Part shown: piece by piece, positions 11,723 through 23,408 of the stretch | Layout of the letters: each line of letters begins with the position of its first letter | How positions within the stretch are numbered: position 1 is the stretch's first letter | Origin: Rhizomys pruinosus | Taxonomy: Eukaryota; Chordata; Mammalia; Rodentia; Spalacidae | DNA length: 64,000 nucleotides | Direction: 5' to 3' | Assembly (NCBI GenBank): GCA_009823505.1 | Contig: VZQC01000565.1 | Span: 1,157,373-1,221,372 of the forward strand | Notes under the pieces: generated by a model | Seen by the model: the letters and a program-made list of their open reading frames with translations, nothing else | Database searches by the model: none | What the model was told of the DNA's origin: nothing | Made by a program: the position numbers and the translations under genes

Positions 11723-13195
11723 TGTAGAAAATTTACGTGTGTATGGCTGAAAGCTACCAAACAAAAATACCACTGATCATGGTAGGCCAAAAGACTCCCC
11801 AAACAATATAGGTTATGGTCACAGCCCTGGTTGTGTCCTAGAACTTAAAGGTAAGACCCTATAGCTAGTGCAGTACACACTTATGACACAGAACTTGGAG
11901 GAATAAAGTGACCTGGAAGCTTGCTCCTTAGAACTAACTCTCAGTGTATCAGAAGGTGCTATGCAAACTGTCAAAGGAGAAAGGTACTCAACATTCTTAG
12001 CTAGCAATAAAACCTAGCAACTACAACAATGACCAGACCAGAGAAATATCTCTATTGGTGCAATAGTGGCACTTTTATCTTGACACTAATCAACAGCTAA
12101 ATAATTGATCTTAAGATATGCTCAGTAGGAGGGAATACAGTCAGGCACTGTAAACCTAGCCAACTACCAGTGGCTGGAGAGATTATAGACCCTGGAGGAT
12201 AATCTACTACTGCCACTTCCCTAAACTGATGTAATTCCTTACTATGTCCTCAATATTTATTCTTATATTTACAGATATGTTTAGTTCTTGCCACTCATCA
12301 AAGAAGCTTTCTTTTTACAAGACACAGAGACTAGAACAGAAATCCACAACTTGTCCAAGTGTGGAGAATAATAGGCCTTAGGGGTGCCCAGTCACAAATG
12401 CTGTGTCTATAGTGTAACCATTACTCCCAAGATTCAGAAACATCACTGAGGAGGGGGAAGAAAGAACAAGATCCATAGGACCCAGAAGCCTACTGCTAGA
12501 TGACATCTTCTAAACATGATACAGAAACTGCACCCTTGAAATGTCTACAGTACTTGTTGCTTAAACAAGATGTATATATATAATGGCAATACCAGTTTAC
12601 ATGCCAGTGTGAATGGGGAGATTTTGCAAGGTTCCACTCTAGATAAATAACTAAAGCTAATCAAAGCTGGTGTGAAAAAGAGAATCAGTTTTCTTCTGGG
12701 AAGAGTTCCCTGAGAAGTTATCAAATCCAAGTAATCGTCTCTAAGTACATGCACACACAAGCACTACTAAATGGTTGCAGTAAACATATATGTGAAACAA
12801 TGTATGTATACTTAACAATTCTAAACAAGAAAGAGGTCATAGAATAGAAAGGGAATGTGAGATATACAGGGGAAGAGTGGAGGTGGGAGATGGAGGGGTG
12901 AAAGTGATGCAAATACCAGACTTTTATGTGAATTTTTCAAAAATAGTTTAAAATTCAGAAAACTAAAAAGGTCCATTAGGGTGGAAGATGCTTTACGATG
13001 CATTATGGCAGAGGACACTGTAAAGTAAAGGAGGTGGCAGAACACAGATGATATGAAAATAGAGACTAGGATTCTGAAGGTGGAGAATTTAAGCAAGGAT
13101 GGATGTGGGTGGATGGTGGAGTCTAGGGGAAAATGAGGATTAGCCAAAATAGCACATAGGGAAACCTGTATGGAAATGGATACTTTATAACCTAA
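11723..13195 (+). mobile_element. Old L1 (Lx-type) 3' UTR
   Basis: Long non-coding segment continuing from the ORF2 fragment. Portions such as GATACAGAAACTGCACCCTTG and ACATGCCAGTGTGAATGGGG match what I recall of Lx-class L1 3' UTRs. No coding potential. Confidence 0.5.
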
Positions 13196-14450
13196 TCAAA
13201 ATATACATTTAACACCACTTATATATTAATACAGGAGAGCTCTGGTATCAGCAATGGATTATTCTACCAAGGAGATGTTGGCCAGGGGATCCAAGCCCCC
13301 CCCCCCCAAAAAAGTAAAGGCTTCTTAAGCTTCTTGCCTGTAAACTGGGATACCTGCAAGAAGAGAGGCAATAAGGCCCTGCTGTCGAAGACCTGATGTA
13401 AGCATGGGAAAGATGTGTTGGGACCGTACTTGCAAGTGTACAGTTGGTCTCTGGAATACCAGAGAGTGTTACCAAAGGCCACTAAACCAATAAAGCAAAT
13501 ATAGGTCTCCTTGCATCAAGCAAGACTCCTCTGTCAGCACCAGCTACACCTCACCTGCCTGGAATACTGTGCAGCAGTGGCAGCCATATGTCTGTATATC
13601 CCAAATCTAATTGGCTATTAGCTCTCTCCTTGGAGGAATAACCCATGGCTGATGCCACAAGCTTACATCCTCTAGTGGTTAGGAGATGTTATAAGCCACA
13701 GTAAGACCCTGTCATATTTTACAGAAAAAACATAATTCATGGATTAACATACCATCCAAACATCTGTGTCTATACCAAAGTAACCTACCATAACAATTAG
13801 TACTGTTTAAATACCTATATATCTAATTGCTCATGCTTCATTAATAGGATTGAAAGGTTATTCCTGAACAAACTGTCAGCCCATGAAAGGAAACAGCCAG
13901 AATTGACCAGAGTCCAAAACGACAGCTCCAGAGAAAGTAGACTGTTTTGCTTCTCGTCCACCTGTGCCCCTTTTCTAAGCCTAGGGAACAATCTGCAGAA
14001 GAGGGGGCATGGTAGAGTATAAGGGCTGTGATTGCAGTGAGTGGTGAAACTACAGCAATATAGACTGGACACTTATTTGATCAACTTGAGCATACAAGCA
14101 AGGCCCCCAGCTGGATGGTGGGACCCTTGGGCTGTGTGGGTTTGGGCACAACTGCTTGCAATGGCCTAGCAGTTAAGAGCGTGGACTGCTCTTAAAGAGG
14201 ACCCGGGTTCGATCCCCAGCACCCACATGGCGGCCGAGAACCGTCTGAAACTCCAATTCCAGGAGAACTCCAGTTCCAGGGGAATCCGACACCCTCTTCT
14301 GACCTCTGCGCCATTGCACAACATGGGTGCACACACCTGCATGCAGACAATACATCCATACACATACCGAAATAAAAAAAAATGGTTTTACACAAAGGAT
14401 GCTTGTACTCATAAATTATCACTTACTGTTAAAAAATGAAAAAAATAAAG
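13196..14450 (+). repeat. Module X, copy 1 (L1-associated repeat)
   Basis: About 1.2 kb, closely similar along its length to 56680-57690 and, reversed, to 35390-36400. Shared landmarks: AATACAGGAGAGCTCTG, a poly-C run, CTGTAAACTGGGATACCTG, TTGGCTATTAGCTCTCTCCT, GAACAAACTGTCAGCCCATG. A B2 interrupts it at 14161-14382. In every fuller copy it lies just after L1 ORF2/3' UTR, so it is probably part of a long L1 3' UTR. Confidence 0.75.
14161..14382 (+). mobile_element. B2 SINE lacking the 5'-most bases
   Basis: CCTAGCAGTTAAGAGCG, GACCCGGGTTCGATCCC, then a duplicated middle (CTCCAATTCCAGGAG / CTCCAGTTCCAGGGG), CCTCTTCTGACCTCTGCG and an A-rich tail. It sits in module X at GCAATGG, with AATGG repeated after the tail. 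Confidence 0.9.
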
Positions 14451-15770
14451 AAGTTGCAGAAAAAAAAATGGAAAAAAAAAGAAAAAGCACCATGAATCTG
14501 TACAACTTAATAAACAGGAAATTGACTGTGAAAAAAAACAAAACAAAACAAAATATACATTTAAAAAAGAATTATAAGAGACATATCCTGAACATGTGAC
14601 TAATGCCTCTGTAGACATCCAGGGTTTATTAAACAAAATCTCTCTTTTGATGAGTAGGTGATAAGACTCTATTGCTGAACACACCATACACTTAGGCCGC
14701 AGGATATAGAGAAATTAAGAAGGAGCTGAGCTAGAAACCCCCTCACTTCCACTAGCTGTCATAGTGCCACGTGTCACACAGACTGCTGGGAAAGAAAAGG
14801 ACCAGCAGTCCTGCCAACCTGGGGATGCTAGGCCTATCAAGTCAATCCTCACAAAGGAAGGAGTAGCTGTGGAGACCTCAAAACTAGCACGGGACTTTGT
14901 GGTGGAAGACATCTTGTACATGGGGGGTGGGGTTGTAGAACACATGTGGTATGAAGGCAGAGAAAGGGATAATGCACATGAAAAGATTTCAATGGGGACA
15001 GAGGTGAGGGGATAGGGGAGAAGAAGGGGTGGGAGGGTTGACCCTGACTGGAAATATAAAGAAGCCATGTAGAAAACTATTACTTTATGAAGTAATTTAA
15101 ATATGGAATTTAAAAATGAGCTTGAATGGAGGTAGCCTGCGTTGTAGAATACACCAATCTTAGAAGCTATAGATGATTGAATGAAAATCATGGCACAGCT
15201 TTAGGTCACAAAAGCCCATCAACCTGCAAAAAAATATGTTACTGGCATTTTTGTTACTTATTTGCCATAATGTGATGGTAACTCTCCATTGATGAAGACA
15301 AAGACAAAAGCATACATTTACATTATTGGATATTGAGAAATCAGATTGGAAATGAGCTGGAAGCTTCCTTTCAGCTGGCTGCCAGAAGGTGGATGATGAA
15401 AGCTTGGAGAAAAAAGCCATCAACATTCTTACCTAACTGTGGGACTGGGTGCACAATACTAACCCAAAGGTGAGATGTGATCATTAATGGAACCCTGGCA
15501 TGACTGTAATGGGGGTTCCAGGTTCTTTCTGATAGTATCTGAGGCCTGCTCTGCAGCAGAAAGTTCATGCCTGGTAAAGGTCCACACATGGGGAGGCCAT
15601 AGGCCCTGGCTGGAAACTTACTAATATTCTTTGATAAATGGAGATGCTGTCAAATTGCACCTAAATACTTGTTTACATTCACCTACTGGTGCTGCCCTGA
15701 GACTTCCCCAAATCTCTATTCATTGTGTTCCATGTATTGCATACTAATCTCTACTTTCATTTTCATTTAG
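14451..15770. other. Upstream of the CFH-like pseudogene; no exon seen
   Basis: A-rich sequence to about 14600, then unassigned DNA. I looked for a signal-peptide exon and a CCP1 exon, expected 5' of the CCP2 exons, and did not find them. A minus-strand open frame (14715-15191) has no family resemblance. Confidence 0.4.
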
Positions 15771-15875
15771 AAAAGTCCTGTGGGCCTCCTGGAGATACTC
15801 CCTTTGGTTTCTTTAAGCTGGAAGTAGGAACTGAGTTTGAGTTTGGTGCAAAGTTGTTTATATTTGTGAGGAAGG
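15771..15875 (+). pseudogene. CFH-like pseudogene, CCP2 first exon (frameshifted)
   Basis: Acceptor TTTCATTTAG precedes a phase-1 exon reading KSCGPPGDTPFG, the factor H CCP2 start, then EFEFGAK. After AAG at 15851-15853 the CCP2 frame continues only one base out of register (TATTTGTGAG, the Y-x-C segment), so one base is missing. The exon is 105 nt; restoring the frame needs 106. The donor GTATGT at 15876 is good. CCP2 is split over two exons in CFH, and the partner exon is at 18079. The conserved splice sites with a broken frame indicate a relatively recent pseudogene, or a base error. Confidence 0.85.
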
Positions 15876-18078
15876 GTATGTTTCAATATTAAAAGGTTTA
15901 TCATTGAGATTATAAATTAAAACTTCATAAATTTACAATGTGGAATATGTTGTAAAATATTTATATAAAATTTAAGAAAGCACAACTTTTACTTGAAGAA
16001 AATAATTCTCACTCATGAGTACTATTATTAACGTTGCACAGTATGTAAATAATTCTTAGCAAATGCACCCACAAGGCCACTTTCCCAGAGCATTGGCTCT
16101 GTTTCTGACTGGCAATTGCATGTGGTAGCTGACCTCAACATTGGGCCTCCTCATCTCTTTATTCTCCATCACTTTTCTTCATGACCACAGATTACTTCTA
16201 GTAGTTGTGAAAGCTAGGTTAAGATCCCTGTGACCTTGGACAAATAAACATAAGTACAACTAAAACACTGCAAATAAAACAATTCGTTCTCCAATCATAT
16301 TTCCTGATACGAGGCAATACAATAAAGGGTTAGAAGTGAACTCCCGAGAGTCTAACACTCATAGTCCACACATGATTCTTAAACTACTGCTTCACTCCCA
16401 ATTCCTCTGCAACAGAAGCACAAACTTCTCATAAGCATCATTGCATTGGTAGGAGAGATAAATATCTGAAGACTTTCAAAGAGACCCTGGGATACTGCAG
16501 ATACTCAAATTACTGCTGAGCTTCTCCTTGTGGACAACCTGAGGGAGACTGTTCCCATGTATTCTCAGTCATCACTGCAGAGCGTGTCCTCACTGCAGAG
16601 AGTGTCCTCACTACAAAGAGTCAAGTTTAAGGCTGCCTTGGCCTGGGTTTCCATTTTGCTTCACTCTTCACCTCTGCACAATCTCTCCTTCCAAGCTTGC
16701 CTCTCCCATTTTAATTTCACCATTCCCCTGACAAGAGAATGTGACTCACAAGTTACTCCATTCTAAATCTTCAATCCCAGGACTTAATATTTATGATTTG
16801 GTGGACAAATGACACTGACTGTCTTGAAATCTTTGTCTCCTTCATCTTGTATAAATTCTAATTCAGAGCAACCTCTGTATGTTATGACATACCAATACAG
16901 CATTGACAGTAACTTTATTCTTTTTTTTTTCTTTCAGTAACTTTATTCTTAACTGGAATCTGCAACAGAAATTGATTGGTGAAATCACTGATACTTATCT
17001 GTGAAATAGAATCCTTAAGCCAATCCAGTATAAGTAAGCAAAAGTAGCTCATAGTAACTTAAATTTTATTGAAGTATGTTTCACTTATCTGAATTAATAT
17101 GTTTTAACCCACTAGAGGAAGCTGATTGTTGGGTAGATTTACTACCTCTAGTTTCTGCCAGCCAACCCACCCGTTCTCATTACCTGTTTACATTTGTGTT
17201 TCCTCTGTGGAGTATATATTTAGCTACATAACATTGAGTAGGTTAATTCCAAAAAGACATCCATTTTTCTTTTCCTACAGATACATGTTTTAGAGGGCTT
17301 TGCAATGCTTTGGGGGTTGTTATTGATATATGCATATATATATATATATATATATATAGTATGCATAGAAAATATTGACCAAGGAATTTTATTTTCTTGT
17401 CTGAAGATGGCACATTTGGCCTATGAAAGGAAATGAACTATTAGTCTTATATTCAATTAACTCAAAGCTCTGTAACTTGACTCAAATATCTTTAACTAAC
17501 ATACTCTACTGAAGCATTTACTATCCTTAAAGACTTAGGAATAAGTCAAGAACAGCACAAAAATGGCAGGTTTTTTTTATTAAGATATAGTGCTGTACTT
17601 GTGGGAAGAACAGAATAAAACTCATTTGCATATGCATATAACAAATATCCTTATAGAAACATTATTAGACTAAATAGCCCATTTTTATTTTTTCTTCATT
17701 TTTTATTAGTTCGCCTTCTCTCCCCCACCTTCACCCTTTCCCTCCCCACTCAACTTTGTATGATGTTTTATTATTTTTAAAAATGAATCAGTCCAACTTG
17801 TCCTGTTCACATGCTCCTGCCTGAGGGGTCATTCACCCACCCATTGGCCTGTGACCTACCCGAGGCCATAGTGTTAAAGCAGACTCCCTGTTGCAGCTGC
17901 TATCAGAAAAGAGATTAGGGAGGGAGAAAAAGAAAATGAATACATGAAAAATAAAGAAATGCATATGCTCTTAATTGTCCATGATGGGAAATGGATTTTC
18001 TGCAGGTCCATCCAGGATGGTGTTAAGGTCATTAAAAGACATGATTTCTCAGCACAATATTACTTATTGGGTTTCCAG
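15876..18078 (+). other. Pseudogene intron between the two CCP2 exons
   Basis: About 2.2 kb, mostly unassigned. It includes an 18-base unit repeated around 16573-16625, a (TA)n run near 17332-17358 and an L1-3'-end-like C/T-rich patch near 17685-17770. No other exon seen. Confidence 0.5.
16573..16625. repeat. Three tandem 18-base units
   Basis: CACTGCAGAGCGTGTCCT, then CACTGCAGAGAGTGTCCT, then a third diverged unit (CACTACAAAGAGTC..). Inside the pseudogene intron, with no known function. Confidence 0.7.
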
Positions 18079-18155
18079 GTATCAAATATCAGGTGAGATT
18101 GATTACTGTAAGTGTGAAACAGATGGATGGACCAATGAAAGTCCTATATGTGAAG
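18079..18155 (+). pseudogene. CFH-like pseudogene, CCP2 second exon
   Basis: Acceptor GTTTCCAG, then an exon reading [18 protein letters not shown] and ending ESPICE, the second half of factor H CCP2. The 77-nt length equals what is needed to complete CCP2. Two oddities: the residue before the KC pair is an extra Cys that is not usual in CCP2, and the exon is followed by GCAGAT, so the donor is GC instead of GT. The exon frame itself is open. The absence of a CCP3 exon between here and 20376 supports decay of the copy. Confidence 0.85.
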
Positions 18156-18837
18156 GCAGATGAAAATGAAATGATTTACAGGTATTTGGAAACATAAAAT
18201 GGATCAGACCTTTCCAGGTATTTTACATAAAAATACTCTTGCAGACCATACTTACTTCTTACTCAACCTTGGTTTACATTTTCTTTTATAAACAGGACAC
18301 AAATTTGTTTTGTTATTATTGTATTTTTTTATAATAAGCATGGTGGTGGGGCTCCACCCCAGTTGCAGAAAATGGGCTTAAAGGCTGAGGCTTGGCTCTC
18401 AGTCCACAACTCCTCAACAACCTTCAAATCTGTCTGATATCAACCTAACAGTACAGATTGATCTGAGTTAACAATGAAATTATTGAAGAGGGAAACAAGC
18501 TCACTTTTCTTTCACTTTAGATACTAAACACTGAAGATAGACAGAAAGGGTAGCTAGCTTAATGAAGATCAGGATCATTGTGATTCAAATCTAGCATCAA
18601 TTTTAACTGATCTGAATTGAATCCTCTAAAAAATTCGGTGACTTTTAGGCAAAACTATATTATAAATCATTACTCAACATTTCTTTGATATTTTAACCAT
18701 GACTTTAGAGAGTTGCATGTCTTTACCAAATGATGTTTTGAGCTTTTGCAATAAATCTGATGATGAACTTGTTTAATGATATCACTTTTCATTTTACCAA
18801 TTCTATTGGAAAGATTTTTATTCTTTCGTTTTGCATT

Positions 18838-18985
18838 TTTTGTCTTTTTGAGACAGGGTGTCTCTGTAGTGCCAGCTGTCCTGAAATGTGCTAGATAGAC
18901 CATTCTGGCCTGTAACTCATCCAGATCTGCCTGCCTCTGTTTCCTGAGTGCTGGGATTAAAGGCATGCACTACCAAGCCCCACCT
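18838..18985 (-). mobile_element. B1 SINE (reverse)
   Basis: GAGACAGGGTGTCTCTG, CCAGATCTGCCTGCCTC, GTGCTGGGATTAAAGGCATG, in reverse B1 order. Confidence 0.88.
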
Positions 18986-19224
18986 GCTTTTTATTCTTTT
19001 ATTAGACATGTTCTCACATTGTAGTCTTGGCTGGCTTGGAACTTGATGTGTAGTGCATTCAGGCCTAAATATTGTAACAGTCTTCCTACAACTGCCTTCT
19101 GAGTGCTGAGATCACAGGCTTCTGCCATCACATTTATACAAAATCAACAACGTTTTAATCATTTTCAGTATAGACTACCAAGCAGTAAAAAATACAAACT
19201 TCTACTCTTAAGAACTCTTTCTAG

Positions 19225-19435
19225 GGTCTCATAGATGGCTCAGTGGCTAAAAGGACCTGGGTTTGATTCCCAGCACCCATAGGGTAGCTAAAAAATATCT
19301 GTAACTCCACTTCCAGGGATCCAGCACCCTCTTTTGATCTCCTTGGGCACTGCGTGACTTGGGTGCACTTACATACATGCAGGCAATACACTTATACACA
19401 TAAAATAATAGATAAATTTAAAAAAAAAAACTTTC
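19225..19435 (+). mobile_element. B2 SINE, divergent
   Basis: AGATGGCTCAGTGGCTAAA, GGTTTGATTCCCAGCACC, CCCTCTTTTGATCTCC, ACTGCGTGACTTGGGTGCA and an A-rich tail. Confidence 0.85.
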
Positions 19436-20375
19436 TTAACAACACTGGTTCATTGTGGTAATAACGACAGATGAGAGGTTCACAAGTGAGATTTATTTGC
19501 CTACAAATAGTTGTCTTTGGGCAGTGAAACCTAGAATTACTGGTTCTAAAGTTAGGACTCAAAGAGAGCATAAGGCATTTTAAAATGAAAACAAGAAGGG
19601 AAAAATCATAGCCGTTTGAGGAAAGCCCTGGGGAGGAACTTGGCAAGGCAGCAAGGTGTGCGTGGCACAGAGTTTCCCTAGTGTTGGTCAGCTGCTCAGA
19701 GGCCCAAGTGTAGGATGAAGACAGACTCAGTCAGTGAGGGGAGGAAAGAGGCCAGGGCAGAAGAAAACACAGGGCTTAGTCAGCTGGGATTTGTTCAGAC
19801 TGATTTGTGAATGGATGTCGAATTTGTAGTGGGTTAAGAAAGTGACCATTTGAGGTGGTTAGAAATTTTCTAGGCTTCCTTCTTTTGTTTTTCTTTCCTT
19901 TTGTTTTTTGCTTTTTGACAGAAAAATCTGTAGATGTGGTAAAGACACAAAAGCAGGAATCTGAGTTATGAGAGATGAAGTGGAAAATAACTTGAATGAA
20001 TTTCCTGGACAAAATGCTCTCTTGATAATCACCTGTCAATAACTAGAAATGTGGGTTTTTTTTGTCATGTGTTGAAAATAATCACCATATACTCCCATGT
20101 CTACCTGCATTTTCACATAAGCATCTGAGGACTGCCATGGGCTGCCATTTTCCTGCAAGAGGCTAATTTATCCTCATGTTAAACACAATTAGGGGCATAA
20201 ATTTAATGTGAATTTTGTCTTCCTTCAAAAATGAAGGTTTGAAAAGCAGATACATTACTCAGTATGCAGTCAAATCTGGTTTTGGCAAGCTGACTGGCCT
20301 AAACAGAAACCAACTTTCTGTCTTTATATAATATGACCTGCTCGCATTTATATAATATGACCTGCTCACATTTAG

Positions 20376-20530
20376 AAATTTCCTGCACACCCCCAGCAAT
20401 TGCAAATGGATATTCTGGGTCTCAGAAGCAAGTAAAAGATACGAATACAAATGTAACCCGGGTTTTGAATATACTGAGAGAGGGGACGCCATGTGCACTG
20501 GGTCTGGATGGAGTCAGCCCTCCTGTCAAG
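20376..20530 (+). pseudogene. CFH-like pseudogene, CCP4 exon (frameshifted)
   Basis: Acceptor CACATTTAG, phase-1 start reading ISCTPPAIANG, the factor H CCP4 beginning. From about 20433 the CCP4 sequence continues in another frame as YEYKCNPGFEY, then ERGDAMCTGSGW and SQPSC, so the exon has an internal deletion of a length not divisible by three, removing the stretch between the first and second cysteine. It is 155 nt where about 174 is expected. The donor AAG|GTGAAG at 20531 is intact. Product would be truncated. Confidence 0.87.
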
Positions 20531-20689
20531 GTGAAGTTATTTTCATTTTTTGTGTCCTTTACTATACATTTTTGTCAAGTATTTTGGTGTGGATTTTCTT
20601 TTTGTAGTTCTGGATATGAAAACTGATCATTTCCAGGTGTATGAAGAAATACCTAAGTAGAGAAATATAAACTAAAATGGGCATATGTG

Positions 20690-21085
20690 GGAGTTTGCTT
20701 TCATGTTTCTGTGATAAAAATACTGACCAATGCCAACTTGGGAGGAAAGGGTTTATTCCTCTTACATCTCCCAGGTCAAAGGTCATCACCTGGGGAACCC
20801 AAGGTAAGGAATTCAGGGAAGGAGCCTGGAAGCAGGAGCTGAAACAACAGGCGGTGGAGGAATGCTGCTTTCTCTCCTGGCCTTTGCACAGCCTGCTTTC
20901 TTATATAATACAGAACAGCCTGCCTGGTGTGGCACCACCCACAGTGGGCAGAGCCCTCCCATATCACTCTGCAATTAGGAAAATACCCCACAGACATGGC
21001 CATATGCCAGTCCAATCTAGCAAATTCTACAATTGCAGCTCCCTCAAATTGAGTGTGTCAAGCTGACACTAAAGCTATCCAGCAC
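20690..21085 (+). mobile_element. hAT-like (URR1-type?) repeat
   Basis: Same family as 45299-45715: TTTCTGTGATAAAAATACTG, CAACTTGGGAGGAAAGGGTT, GTGGCACCACCCACAGTGGG, CTAAAGCTATCCAGCACAG. The right-hand terminus is missing. Confidence 0.6.
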
Positions 21086-21446
21086 AGCGTATGTTACAGT
21101 CAACAGACCAGAATGAAGTAGTGAAAATAAGATAAAAATAAGTGAATACACTTAATACTCATTTGAAATGGATGTCAAAAGATCTAAAAAGTTACAATGT
21201 GTGTTTAAGTAGTCAAGTATTATTTCTAATATAATTGTTACTAACATGAACATGTTATACTGTTAAAGAGTTTCAAGAAAGGATTTTCTGAGGTGGCGAT
21301 GTCACCAACATGAGGATTTAGAGCAAAGCCTTTTGAGACACACAGAGTGGAAAGTGCATGTGGTGGGAATGGCTTGGAATGTGTGAAAGCCAGGCCAAGG
21401 CCAGAGTGGTGATAGTGCACACAGTCGGTATGAAAAGGGTGATTGT

Positions 21447-21617
21447 CTGGGCGTGGTGGCACACACCTTTAATCCTAGCACTCAGGAGGCAAAATCAGGT
21501 GCATCTCTGTGAGTTCAAGGCCAACCTGTTCTCCTTAGTGAGTTCCAGGCCAGCTGGGGCTACAGGGAGACTCTGTCTCAAAAAGACAAAACAAACAAAC
21601 AAACAAACAAAAAAATA
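21447..21617 (+). mobile_element. B1 SINE with (AAAC)n tail
   Basis: CTGGGCGTGGTGGCACACAC, TAATCCTAGCACTCAGGAGG, CAGGGAGACTCTGTCTC, then AAAGACAAAACAAAC repeats. Confidence 0.92.
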
Positions 21618-22368
21618 GGGTAACCGAAAAGATCCAGGAAGTAAAACTCTAGACCAAAGCCTAACCATTAAGTAGAGCATAAGACAAGGTACTATCAAGA
21701 AATCTAAAAATAATACTGTAAAGTAAAATAAAATTGCAGAATAAAAATATATTATCTAGATAAAGATAAGAAGAAGCATGAGAACAAAAATGTGAGACAC
21801 AGAACTTCAGGATGGCAGTGAGAAACTGAGTTATTCATGCCAGAAGGTTTGGTCTGCTCAGTTCAACACTGTAATCCATGGAAAAACAGAGCTTCTGGAT
21901 TGTCAAATTGAGGCAAATGGGAGATAATGGCCACAACACTAGCCACATGATGAGGGTGTCAGACACTAGACAGCTGTGTGTGAGGACTAAATTGAAAGTG
22001 CAATGTCAGAAATAGCAACTGAAAATTTGTATTTTTAAGGATTTCTGATTTGAAGAGAAGGAGCATAGTAAACTTGAAAAATGAATGGAGAGAACTTTAA
22101 AATTGGAGAAGCTTGGATATCCATTTTAGAGAGGGTGACTGAAAATGAGATTCCAAGAATGAATTAGCAGACTTTCAAGATCCATAGGAGAGCAATGTTG
22201 ATGTTAGCCTTAATTTGAGAGAAGCATTTTCCTAAAAAAACAAAGGGAAAGATTTATATCAGAATAGATACCATCACTGATGAAGTCATTTGAAAACATT
22301 TGTAGAGAACTTGTACAAATTTGATCAGAATTAAGTATTGTATATCCATTATATTTGCTTCTTTTCAG

Positions 22369-22541
22369 AAATGACACGCAAACCTCCTCATATAACAAAT
22401 GGCATCTACTCAACTCACAGGACCAAATACAGTACTGAAGATGAAATCAGTTATGAATGTAAAGATGGTTTTATCCTACAGCATGGGGAACTGTTTCAAA
22501 GTGCACATGTACCAGCTGGGTACCTGCTCCAAGATGCAGCT
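22369..22541 (+). pseudogene. CFH-like pseudogene, CCP5 exon (broken)
   Basis: Acceptor CTTTTCAG, then RKPPHITNGIYSTHR, DEISYECKDGF, the first half of factor H CCP5. The first cysteine is replaced by Arg (CGC for TGC). The second half (TVSKCTCTSWVPAPRC) follows in a different frame, so a frameshift lies near 22484-22494. The donor T|GTAAAT at 22542 is good. With the other three exons this defines a broken CFH-like copy reading rightwards. The next domains, CCP6 and CCP7, are found 27 kb away on the opposite strand. Confidence 0.87.
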
Positions 22542-22730
22542 GTAAATTCCATCATATGTTGCATCTTCATAATTCTGAAAATACTCCCTTAAAACATGCA
22601 AATTAGAAATATGATAAAAGTATTTGTCTTTTGTGTGCATAGAACATATATAAACATATCATAGTAGCTTTACATATCAAAGTAGCTGATTTTAAGTATT
22701 GTAGCACATTTTAGAAAATTAAACTCCTGG

Positions 22731-22978
22731 GCTGGAGAGATGGCCTAGCGGTTAAGAGCTCCGACTGCTCTTGCAGAGGACCCAGGTTCAATTCCCAGCA
22801 CCCACATGGTGGCTGAGAACCGTCCATAACTCCAATTCCAGGAGAAATCCAGTTCCAGGGGAATCTGATGTCCTCTTCTGACCTCTGCGGTGTTGCACAA
22901 CATAGGTGCACAAACCTACATGCAGACAGTACATTCATACACATAAAATAAATAAATAAATAAATAAATAAATAAAAC
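22731..22978 (+). mobile_element. Full-length B2 SINE
   Basis: Starts GGCTGGAGAGATGGCCTAGC, with box-B GGTTCAATTCCC, a duplicated CTCCAATTCCAGGAG / ATCCAGTTCCAGGGG middle, and a (TAAA)n tail. The head is tRNA-derived and carries an internal RNA polymerase III promoter. Confidence 0.95.
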
Positions 22979-22984
22979 ATAAAG

Positions 22985-23408
22985 AATTTATTTTTTTAAT
23001 TTTTTTATTTTATTTTTAAGGGATTCTACAATATAATGACACAGTTGTTTGCAGATAACAATGATGTTACTCAGTATGTCATACGATTAGGTAATTGGTG
23101 CATTTTGCAAGTATCTATGTCCAAATTTTGAACAACCCAAGGTTCCCATAGTCCAGTTGGAGAAGCTTGTATGCACAGGCATGTTGATCAATCATGAGTC
23201 TAGACTATATTCCTGTAGTCTCATGATTCACCCCTATCTCTCCACAGCCCTTACAATCTACCACGCCTCCTCTTCTGCAGTTTGTTCCCTGGGCTTTGGG
23301 AAAGGGGCACAAGTGGGTGAGAAGAAAACAGTCTAATTTCTTTGGAGTTGTCATTTTGGACTCCAGTCTGTTCAGGGTGTTTCCCTTCATGGATTGACAG
23401 CGTTTTCT
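22985..23408 (-). mobile_element. L1 3'-UTR fragment with module X piece
   Basis: GGGATTCTACAATATAATGAC resembles L1 sequence at 42597-42620, and CTCCTCTTCTGCAGTTTGTTCC..GGGAAAGGGGCACA resembles 35577-35620. Both are in minus orientation. Confidence 0.65.

Larger units (their letters stand above)
18156..20375 (+). other. Pseudogene intron; expected CCP3 exon not found
   Basis: Contains a reverse B1 (18838-18985), an older SINE-like stretch to 19140 and a B2 (19225-19430). No CCP3-like exon is visible, so it appears deleted or unrecognisable. Confidence 0.5.
20531..22368 (+). other. Pseudogene intron between CCP4 and CCP5 exons
   Basis: Holds a hAT-like repeat (20690-21085) and a B1 (21447-21617). 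The rest is unassigned. No further exon. Confidence 0.5.

Noticed and set aside
14715..15191. 158-codon minus-strand open frame
   Set aside because: No recognisable domain, no start context or splice support, adjacent to repeat-derived DNA.
2300..15770. Signal-peptide or CCP1 exon of the broken CFH-like copy
   Set aside because: No matching exon seen; the 5' part seems lost or is masked by L1 insertions.
22731..22830. tRNA gene suggested by A-box and B-box sequence
   Set aside because: These are the tRNA-derived head of a B2 SINE, not a tRNA gene; the same holds for the other B2 copies.
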